23,628 nucleotides of DNA, taken from DASUFZ01 sp035541475. Its GTDB lineage: Bacteria; Myxococcota_A; UBA9160; SMWR01. Made by a program: the position numbers and the translations under genes. Position 1 is the first letter of the stretch. The number at the start of each line of letters is the position of its first letter. This document shows positions 6,557 to 12,995 of this stretch, in pieces. The notes beneath the pieces were generated by a model. The model saw only the letters and a list, made by a program, of their open reading frames with translations. It searched no databases and was not told the origin of the DNA. The stretch spans positions 1 to 23,628 of the forward strand of contig DATKND010000159.1 of the NCBI GenBank assembly GCA_035541475.1, given 5' to 3'.

Positions 6557-9229
6557 ATGGCGGAGACGCCCGCGCATCCGCGCGACGCTCAGCGCGCCAG
6601 GTTCGCGCCGCCGCCGCCCGACGCCGCTGCGGCCGGCGCGCGCGCCGCCGTCGCCGCGGATCCGCTCTCGGCGATGACCGAGCGCTTCAACGTCTTCTTC
6701 CGCTTCTTCGCGCGGCGCTTCTTCGCACACTTCGATCTCGACGACGAGACGGTCGCGCGCCTGCGCGAGCTCGAGTCGCAGGGCAGCGTCGTGTACGTGA
6801 TGCGCTACGCGAGCCGACTCGACTACTTCCTCTTCAACGTGCTCTTCCTGCGCGAGGGCCTGCGGCTCGCGAGCTTCGCCAACGGCATCCGCTTCTGGTA
6901 CTACCGCCCGTTCTTCGAGGCGCTCCGCATCCTGTGGCGGCGTCCGCGCGGCGTGCCGCAGGACATCGAGCTGGTGCGGACGCGCGAGTACGCGCGCGAG
7001 CTGACGCTCCAGGGCGCCTCGTTCTTCCTGTTCCTGCGGACGGCCAGCCTGCGCGCGCAGCTCCGCGGCCGGAAGAGCGCCGTCGCGCACGCGAAGCTCG
7101 AGCGCGACCTGCTGGCCGAGGTGGTGCGCGCGGCCGAGCGGGCGCCGCGGCCGGTCCACCTGGTTCCGCTCGCGCTCTTCTGGCGCAAGGGCCCGCGCTC
7201 GCCCCGCCGCTTCCTGAATCTCTCCTACGGCGCGCCGACGCGGCCCTCGGACGTGGCGAAGGTGGCCTCGTTCCTCACCACCTATCGCGGCCTGCACGTG
7301 AAGGTGCTCGACCCGATCGACGTCCGGGCGGAGGCGGAGTCGCGCGAGACGCCCGTGCCGTCACTGCTGGCGCCCTGGCTGCGCCGCCGCGTGCTCTCCG
7401 CGCTCTACCGCGAGGAGCGCGTGGTCGAGGGGCCGGTGCTCCAGCCGCTCCACCGCGTGCAGCAGATCGTGTTGCGGCAGGCCTCGGTGCGGAACACGAT
7501 CCGCGAGATCGCGGCCGCGCGCAGCGCGCCGCCCGAGCAGGTCCGCGCCGAGGCCGAGGCGATGTTCGGCGAGATCGCCGCCAACATGAACTCGACCTTC
7601 CTGGCGCTGCTCGACTGGGCCGTCGGCGTGGTGACGCGCCGGCTCTTCGTCCAGATCGAGCAGAGCGGCATCGAGAAGGTCGCCGAGTACGCGCGCCGAC
7701 ACCCGGTGGTGCTGGTCCCGAGCCACCGCTCCTACTTCGACTTCATCATCCTCTCGATGATGTTCTACGGCCAGCACCTGATCCCGCCCCACATCGCCGC
7801 GCGCGAGAACATGGGCTTCGGTCCCTTCGGCTTCCTGTGGCGGCGGGCGGGCGCCTTCTTCCTGCGGACCTCCTTCGACGACCCGCTCTACAAGGCCGTC
7901 TTCCGCGCCTACCTCGCTCACCTGATCCGCGAGGGCTTCACGCAGGAGTTCTTCATCGAGGGCGGCCGCTCGCGCACGGGCCGCACGCTCGCCCCGCGCC
8001 TCGGCATGCTGGCCTGGAACCTCGAGGCCTTCCTCCAGAGCGGCCGCCGCGATCTCTTCTTCGTACCGATCGCGATCTCCTACGAGCGGCTGGTCGAGGA
8101 GGGCGCGATGGTCGGCGAGCTCGAGGGCGCCGAGAAGACGCAGGAGAGCATGCTCGGGCTGATGCGCGCGCGGAAGTTCCTGTCGCGCCGCTTCGGCAGC
8201 GTGTTCGTGAACTTCGGCGAGCCGATCTCGCTCGGCGAGGCGCTCGGTCCCCGCGCCGAGGCCTGGCGCGAGCAGGACCCGGCCGAGACCGATCACGATC
8301 GCCGCGCCTTCGTCGAGCAGGTCGGCACGCGCATCGTCGAGCGCATCAACTGGGCCATGGCCGCGACCGCCACGTCGGTGGCCTGCTGCGCGCTGCTCGG
8401 CGAGCGACACCGCGGCCTGTTCCGCCCCGAGCTGGTGCGGCGGATGCAGCAGATCGTCGACCTGCTGCGGCTGATGGACGTGCGCCTCACGCCGGAGCTC
8501 TCGCGCGACGTCGGCGACTTCTCCGTGTCGATCGCCTCGCTGCTGCGCATGGACCTGATCGCCTCCAGCGACGACCCGCGCGGTGAGATCCTCTACTTCG
8601 AGCCGGCCAAGAGGCGCGCGCTCGACCTCTACCGCAATTCCGTGCTGCACTTCCTGGCCGCGCCGAGCTTCCTGGCGCGCTCGCTGCTGCGCGGGGCCAC
8701 GACCGAGGCGCTGCAGGCGGATCTCTCCCTCTGGCTCGGTCTCTTCGGGCGCGAGCTGTTCGTCAACCGCGGCGAGGTGCTCGCCGCGCACGTGCCGGGC
8801 TTCATCGATCACTTCGCGCGCTCCGGCTGGATCGCGCGCGAGGGCGAGAGCTGGCGCGCGACCCACGCCGGGATCCCCGAGCTGCGCTTCCTGGCCGAGC
8901 TGACGCGCCCGCTGCTCGAGTCGTACTTCGTGGCCCTCTCGGCGGCCCTCGCGGTCGACGGGCCGGTCGGGAGCAAGGAGCTCGTGCGCTCCGCGCGCGA
9001 GCACTTCGAGCGCGCCGCGCTCCTCGGCGAGGTCGGCCTCGACGAGGCCAGCAATCCCGTCGCCTTCGGCACCGCGATCGACTGGCTCGAGCAGCGCGGC
9101 ATCCTCGCGCGCGCGCCCGCGGTGGAGAACGCCAAAGGGCGTCGCGAGACGCGCTACACGCGCGGAAGCGCCTTCGGCGAGCTCGCGCCGCTGCGCGATC
9201 GTCTGGCGGCCGAACTCGCCCCCCGGTAG
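6557..9229 (+). CDS. plsB: Glycerol-3-phosphate 1-O-acyltransferase, PlsB type
   Basis: 890 residues (E. coli PlsB has 807). It makes lysophosphatidic acid from sn-glycerol-3-phosphate and acyl-CoA or acyl-ACP at the inner membrane, the first step of phospholipid synthesis. All four acyltransferase motifs are present: HRSYFD (His390, Asp395), GAFFLRTSF (432-440), FFIEGGRSRT (465-474) and FVPIAISYE (502-510). The region PPHIAARENMGFGPFGF also fits PlsB closely. The N-terminal half (about 75-260) looks like a decayed copy of the same domain, with Tyr84...Asp89 where His...Asp would be and VPLALFWR echoing motif IV. A poorly conserved ~40-residue Ala/Pro-rich leader precedes it. Start: ATG at 6557; an in-frame TTG at 6521 and ATG at Met40 are alternatives. 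No Shine-Dalgarno is seen. Confidence 0.95.
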   Translation: MAETPAHPRDAQRARFAPPPPDAAAAGARAAVAADPLSAMTERFNVFFRFFARRFFAHFDLDDETVARLRELESQGSVVYVMRYASRLDYFLFNVLFLREGLRLASFANGIRFWYYRPFFEALRILWRRPRGVPQDIELVRTREYARELTLQGASFFLFLRTASLRAQLRGRKSAVAHAKLERDLLAEVVRAAERAPRPVHLVPLALFWRKGPRSPRRFLNLSYGAPTRPSDVAKVASFLTTYRGLHVKVLDPIDVRAEAESRETPVPSLLAPWLRRRVLSALYREERVVEGPVLQPLHRVQQIVLRQASVRNTIREIAAARSAPPEQVRAEAEAMFGEIAANMNSTFLALLDWAVGVVTRRLFVQIEQSGIEKVAEYARRHPVVLVPSHRSYFDFIILSMMFYGQHLIPPHIAARENMGFGPFGFLWRRAGAFFLRTSFDDPLYKAVFRAYLAHLIREGFTQEFFIEGGRSRTGRTLAPRLGMLAWNLEAFLQSGRRDLFFVPIAISYERLVEEGAMVGELEGAEKTQESMLGLMRARKFLSRRFGSVFVNFGEPISLGEALGPRAEAWREQDPAETDHDRRAFVEQVGTRIVERINWAMAATATSVACCALLGERHRGLFRPELVRRMQQIVDLLRLMDVRLTPELSRDVGDFSVSIASLLRMDLIASSDDPRGEILYFEPAKRRALDLYRNSVLHFLAAPSFLARSLLRGATTEALQADLSLWLGLFGRELFVNRGEVLAAHVPGFIDHFARSGWIAREGESWRATHAGIPELRFLAELTRPLLESYFVALSAALAVDGPVGSKELVRSAREHFERAALLGEVGLDEASNPVAFGTAIDWLEQRGILARAPAVENAKGRRETRYTRGSAFGELAPLRDRLAAELAPR

Positions 9230-9264
9230 CTTCGGCCCCCTTTCCGGCCGGGCCGGGGGTGCGG

Positions 9265-10152
9265 ATGTCGGCGCGGGGCGCGAGGCGAGTGAGGCTCGGA
9301 TTGCCGAAGGGCAATCTGCAGAACACCACCGAGATGCTCTTCAAGCGCGCGGGCTACGACCTCCGCATCGCCGACCGCTCCTACTACCCGAAGATCGACG
9401 ATCCCGAGATCGAGTGCGTGCTGATCCGCGCGCAGGAGATGGCGCGCTACGTCCAGCAGGGCGTGCTCGACGCCGGCATCACGGGTATCGACTGGACGCT
9501 CGAGAACAAGGCGAAGGTCAAGCAGCTCGCGGACCTCGTCGCGCCCTGGCCGAACTACAACCCGGTGCGCTGGGTCGTGGCGGTGAAGGAGGACTCGAAG
9601 ATCCGGAGCCCCGCCGACCTCGAGGGCAAGCGCATCGCCACCGAGATCGTGAATCTCACGCGCGCGTATCTGCGCAAACACGGCGTGCGAGCGCAGGTCG
9701 AGTTCTCGTGGGGCGCGACGGAGGTGAAGCCGCCGCTGCTCGCGGACGCGATCGTCGACGTGACCGAGACGGGCTCGTCGCTGCGCGCGAACCAGCTGCG
9801 CGTGCTCGACGTCGTGCTCGAGAGCACGCCGCGGTTGATCGGCAACCGCACCGCCTGCGCCGACGATTGGACGCGCCAGAAGCTCGAGCGCATCGCGCTG
9901 CTGCTGCGCGGCGCGATCCACGCGGCCGACCGCGTGGGGCTCATGATGAACGTCCCGCGCGCGCACCTCGAGAGCGTGGTCGCGATCCTGCCCGCGCTCG
10001 GGACGCCGACGATCTCGCCGCTAGCCGACTCGCGCTGGGTCGCGATCAACACCGTGATCGAAGAGCGCAAGGCGACCGAGCTCCTGCCGCGGCTGCGCGA
10101 GGCCGGCGCCCGCGGCATCGTCGAGTACCCGCTGAACAAGATCATTGAATGA
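9265..10152 (+). CDS. hisG: ATP phosphoribosyltransferase, long form (HisG-L)
   Basis: 295 residues. It catalyses the first step of histidine synthesis, joining ATP and PRPP to give phosphoribosyl-ATP. The opening VRLGLPKGNL and the segment LDAGITGIDWTLEN are family signatures; VTETGSSLRANQLRVLDVVLES is the PRPP-site region. From about residue 215 a C-terminal PII-like regulatory domain follows (MMNVPRAHLESV through YPLNKIIE). That makes it the long, self-sufficient form that needs no HisZ and is normally feedback-inhibited by histidine. Start: ATG at 9265 after a G-rich run; an in-frame GTG two codons earlier (9259) is possible. It follows plsB by 35 bp and no other his gene is in the window. 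Confidence 0.95.
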   Translation: MSARGARRVRLGLPKGNLQNTTEMLFKRAGYDLRIADRSYYPKIDDPEIECVLIRAQEMARYVQQGVLDAGITGIDWTLENKAKVKQLADLVAPWPNYNPVRWVVAVKEDSKIRSPADLEGKRIATEIVNLTRAYLRKHGVRAQVEFSWGATEVKPPLLADAIVDVTETGSSLRANQLRVLDVVLESTPRLIGNRTACADDWTRQKLERIALLLRGAIHAADRVGLMMNVPRAHLESVVAILPALGTPTISPLADSRWVAINTVIEERKATELLPRLREAGARGIVEYPLNKIIE

Positions 10153-10153
10153 A

Positions 10154-10717
10154 ATGAGCGGGTCTGGACGGATGCGCGCTCTGCTCGGCGCGCTTCCTTC
10201 CTACGCGCGCATCGGCTGGTGGGGACTCGCCGCGCCGCGGCTCACGGAGCGCGAGACCCTGGTCGTGCACCAGGCCGTGGTCCTCTCCGACGCCGGTGTG
10301 CTGCTGGCGGAGCGCTCGGAGCTCCGGGGCTTCGAGCTGCCGGGCGGCGAGGCGCAGCCCGGCGAGACCGGCGAGGCGGCGGTCGCGCGCGAGGTGCGCG
10401 AGGAGACGGGGATCCTGGTGCGGGTCGAGGGCTGCGTCGCGGAGTACCAGCGCACGGGCTTCCGCCCGCACCGTGCGCGCATCTACCTCTGTCGCGCGGT
10501 CGGCGGCGCCTTGCGCCCGTCCGCCGAGACGACGCGCGTCGCCTGGTTCGACCCGCGCGCGCTCCCCGACGCGCTCTTCCCGTGGTCTCGCGGTCCGCTG
10601 GCCGACGCGCTGGCCGCGACCGCGCCCGCCGCTCCGCTGGTGCGCCGCGAGCACCAGGGACTCGCGTCCGTGCTGACGGCCGTGGCGATCGATCTGCGGA
10701 CGCGGCTACGCGGTTAA
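10154..10717 (+). CDS. Nudix hydrolase
   Basis: 187 residues. It has a complete Nudix box at 65-87 following the G-x5-E-x7-REUxEExGU pattern (Gly65, Glu71, Arg79, Glu80, Glu83, Glu84, Gly86), which binds the metals that drive cleavage of nucleoside diphosphate-X substrates. The preceding ELRGFELPGGE is the usual lead-in. The substrate is not predictable. The ATG at 10154 lies one base after the hisG stop, so the two are translationally linked. The shared role is unclear, though cleaning up modified nucleotides or ADP-ribose fits many members. An in-frame TTG at 10145 would overlap hisG. The TAA at 10715-10717 overlaps the stop of the opposing gene. Confidence 0.9.
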   Translation: MSGSGRMRALLGALPSYARIGWWGLAAPRLTERETLVVHQAVVLSDAGVLLAERSELRGFELPGGEAQPGETGEAAVAREVREETGILVRVEGCVAEYQRTGFRPHRARIYLCRAVGGALRPSAETTRVAWFDPRALPDALFPWSRGPLADALAATAPAAPLVRREHQGLASVLTAVAIDLRTRLRG

Positions 10718-11211
10718 CGCTGACCTTCTCGCAGGCCGCTCGCCTCCCACTCCTTCGACAGCTGCTGCAGCTTGCGCGAGAACTCGTCGTACTGGTCGTC
10801 GAAGGAGAGGATGATCTCGGTCGTCCGCGGGATGTCGTCGCCATTCAGCAGACCGCGGTAGCGGTTCAGGTTGGCGAGGATGGCCTCGGCCACCTTCAGC
10901 GCGCGCTTCTCGGTCTTGATCAGCGGCGACTGCAAGGTGTAGACGTTGTTGCGGCCCCAGAGGCTCTCGTCCCTCACGATCGCGATCTCCCGATACACAC
11001 CGTTGATGGGATCGAAGTTGTACTCGACGCGGACCTCTTTGAAGATGTCCGTGTTGCCGGTGTAGAAGCCGCGTTCCTTCTCCACCTTCCCGAGCTGCCG
11101 GCAGCGCGGGCAGTAGAAGGTGTCGCCGTGATTGAGGAGGAACACGCCCTTCGCGTAGTCCTCGCAATCCGTGTTCTCGCAGTAACCGACGCCGCGCTTC
11201 ATGCTCGCCAT
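10714..11211 (-). CDS. Conserved-looking hypothetical protein with N-terminal zinc ribbon
   Basis: 165 residues, not recognised. Residues 11-36 contain C-x4-C and, after 17 residues, C-x2-C (GYCENTDC ... FYCPRCRQLG), a zinc-ribbon arrangement. The rest is polar and mixed alpha/beta: a strand-rich middle (VRVEYNFDPINGVYREIAIV) and a charged helical end (QYDEFSRKLQQLSKEW). No signal peptide or membrane segment, so it is cytosolic. The ATG at 11211 has GGAG four bases upstream; a second ATG at 11202 (MKRGVGY) is possible. It is less GC-rich than its neighbours. It stands alone, convergent with the Nudix gene. A nucleic-acid or protein-binding role is possible but not shown. Confidence 0.8.
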   Translation of the reverse strand: MASMKRGVGYCENTDCEDYAKGVFLLNHGDTFYCPRCRQLGKVEKERGFYTGNTDIFKEVRVEYNFDPINGVYREIAIVRDESLWGRNNVYTLQSPLIKTEKRALKVAEAILANLNRYRGLLNGDDIPRTTEIILSFDDQYDEFSRKLQQLSKEWEASGLREGQR

Positions 11212-11640
11212 CTCTCTCCGAGCGCCTCCTAGGCCGTGCCTCCGGCCGAGGCGCAGGTGACGCTCGCGAAACCCTCCCGGAACCGTGCCGGGGGATTCGC
11301 AAGCTGCATGCCACCAGGACGGCGTCCCCGGGAAGAATCAGCCCCTGCATCAGCCTGCACAGACAGACTGCGACCTGCCTGCGCACGCGCGCAATGATGA
11401 CCGGGCATGGTTGCGTGGGGGGGTGTCCACATTCAGAGAACTAGTCTTCCACGAGCTGCCACCGCAACGGAGCAGGTATGCACATCCCGTCACAGCGAGT
11501 GCACACGTGCCCCGATTTGGGGGGTGGGGTTGCAGTCGCCTCCGAAGTGGGTGCCGGACTCGGTTGCCGAACCGAAGTCAAACGGGCTTATATGCCGACC
11601 CTTTGCCGTTGTCAACCGCGGCGATCGGAAAGAGCCGCGA
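11212..11640. other. 429-bp non-coding stretch of lower GC content
   Basis: Short open frames here (for example 11285-11659 and 11407-11781 on the plus strand) have no recognisable protein character, no ribosome site, and some run into ccmB on the wrong strand. The stretch is visibly poorer in GC than the flanking genes. It contains a 6-bp inverted repeat with a 4-base loop (TCGGTT at 11560-11565, AACCGA at 11570-11575), a weak TTGCCG/TTATAT promoter-like pair at 11564-11593, and a GCCTC/GAGGC hairpin near 11236-11250. It must hold the promoter of the minus-strand zinc-ribbon gene. No tRNA was seen. Confidence 0.5.
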
Positions 11641-12306
11641 TCACTCGTCGAGCACGTAATCGAAGCTGACGAACGAGGCGATCCAGTACACCGCATCGGC
11701 CACGATCAAGAGCTGGATCGCTGCAAACGAGGGCGCCGCGCCCGCCAGCACGTCGGCCGTCGCACGCACGCAGCCCGATAGCACCGGCACCAGCAGCGGC
11801 AGCAGCAGCAGGGGCAACATGACCTCGCGAAAACGTGTGCGCACCGCGATCGCCCCGAAGAGTGTCCCCACCGCGCACAGGCCGAGCGATCCGAGCGCGA
11901 CCACGCCTGCGAGCGCGGGAATGCTCCGCCAGTCCAGAACCTCGAAGACGATCGCGAAGACTCCTGCGGTAAGTGCCTGGACCGCCATCAGGATCGCGAA
12001 GCTCGCCGCGGCCTTGCCGAGGAACACGGTGCCGCGGTCGCGCGGGACCATCGCGAGGCCGGAGATCGCGTCGTTCTCGAGCTCGACCGAGAAGGCGCGG
12101 TTCAAACCGAGGATCGCCGCGAAGACGTAGGCGATCCACAGGAGTCCCGGGGCGAGCTCGCGCGCGCGGGCTCGGTCGTCGCCCGGCCAGGCGAAGTGGA
12201 AGATCACGACCACGAGAAGCGCGAAGACCCCCATCGCGGCGGCGCGGTCGCGGCTCCGCCACTCGGTGACGAGGTCCTTCCACAGGACCGCGAGGAAGAC
12301 GTTCAC
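11641..12306 (-). CDS. ccmB: Cytochrome c maturation ABC permease CcmB
   Basis: 221 residues, the normal CcmB length. With CcmA and CcmC it forms the inner-membrane ABC complex that releases haem-loaded CcmE. It has six hydrophobic segments. The cytoplasmic loop between the second and third reads VELENDAISGLAMVPRDRGTVFLGKA, matching the family pattern of E-x-D...L-x-G-L...P-x-DR...LGK. The opening FLAVLWKDLVTEWRSRD is the usual amphipathic start. It begins at GTG 12306, whose last two bases belong to the ccmA stop (GTGA overlap), so translation is coupled. It is the last gene of the operon as visible; ccmC, which often follows, is absent. Confidence 0.95.
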   Translation of the reverse strand: MNVFLAVLWKDLVTEWRSRDRAAAMGVFALLVVVIFHFAWPGDDRARARELAPGLLWIAYVFAAILGLNRAFSVELENDAISGLAMVPRDRGTVFLGKAAASFAILMAVQALTAGVFAIVFEVLDWRSIPALAGVVALGSLGLCAVGTLFGAIAVRTRFREVMLPLLLLPLLVPVLSGCVRATADVLAGAAPSFAAIQLLIVADAVYWIASFVSFDYVLDE

Positions 12307-12995
12307 GCCGCCTCCGCGAGCGCCCGTTCGAGCGAGTCGGCCGACGGACGGCCCGAGAGCTCGGCCGCGACGCGGCCGCGGGCCAGCACCAGCGCGGTGT
12401 CGCAGAGCGCGGCCGCGCGTCGCGGATCGTGCGTCACGAGGAGCAGCGTGTGCCCCCCGGCCCGCAGCGCGCGCAGGCGCGCGACCAGGCGCTCGGCCGC
12501 CGGCGAGTCCAGCCCGTCGAAGGGCTCGTCGAGCAGCAGCAGCGCCGGACGATGCACCAGCGCGCGCGCGAGCGAGAGCCGTTGCGCCATGCCGCGCGAG
12601 AGCGCGCCAGCCGGCAGCTCTGCGGCGTCCGTCAGCGCCTCCTCGTCGAGCAGCGCCGCGATCCGTTCGCGCGCGTCCGCGACTCCGTGCAGGCGCGCGG
12701 CGAACCAGAGGTTCTCGCGCGCGGTCAGCGCGGGATAGAGCCAGGTCGCGTGACCCGCGTAGCCGATGCGCGCGCGAGATTCGGGCCGCGTCGCGGGCAC
12801 GCCCCCGACCGTCAAGGTCCCCGCGGACGGACGCGCGAGCCCCGCGACCAGTCGCAGCAAGGTCGTCTTGCCGGCGCCGTTGGCGCCGAGCACCGCGAGC
12901 GCGGAGCCCGCCGCGACCTCGAAGCGGATGTCGCGCAGAGCCGCGTGGCGACCGAAGCGCTTGGCGAGATCGCACGCTTCGACGGCCGCGCTCAC
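12303..12995 (-). CDS. ccmA: Cytochrome c maturation ABC ATPase CcmA
   Basis: 230 residues. ATPase of the CcmAB(C) complex; ATP hydrolysis releases haem-bound CcmE from CcmC. Walker A GANGAGKTT (37-45), signature LSRGMAQRL (132-140), Walker B LLLLDEP (152-158) and switch histidine in THD (His189) are all present. The Q-loop position reads GHATWLYPALT, where E. coli CcmA has GHQPGIK, so the usual glutamine is lacking. The start is GTG at 12995, sharing GTGA with the stop of the upstream gene. An open frame extends to 13034 but runs into that gene. Coupled at both ends to its neighbours. Confidence 0.95.
   Translation of the reverse strand: MSAAVEACDLAKRFGRHAALRDIRFEVAAGSALAVLGANGAGKTTLLRLVAGLARPSAGTLTVGGVPATRPESRARIGYAGHATWLYPALTARENLWFAARLHGVADARERIAALLDEEALTDAAELPAGALSRGMAQRLSLARALVHRPALLLLDEPFDGLDSPAAERLVARLRALRAGGHTLLLVTHDPRRAAALCDTALVLARGRVAAELSGRPSADSLERALAEAA

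Noticed and set aside
11560..11575. Inverted repeat TCGGTT/AACCGA as a terminator
   Set aside because: No T-run follows on either strand and no gene ends towards it at the right distance. Kept only as a note in the non-coding stretch.
11564..11593. TTGCCG-18-TTATAT as a promoter
   Set aside because: It points to the right on the plus strand, into the 3' end of minus-strand ccmB, where there is no plus-strand gene to drive.
11285..11781. Two 124-codon plus-strand open frames in and beyond the non-coding stretch
   Set aside because: No ribosome site and no protein-like composition; they run into ccmB from the opposite strand.
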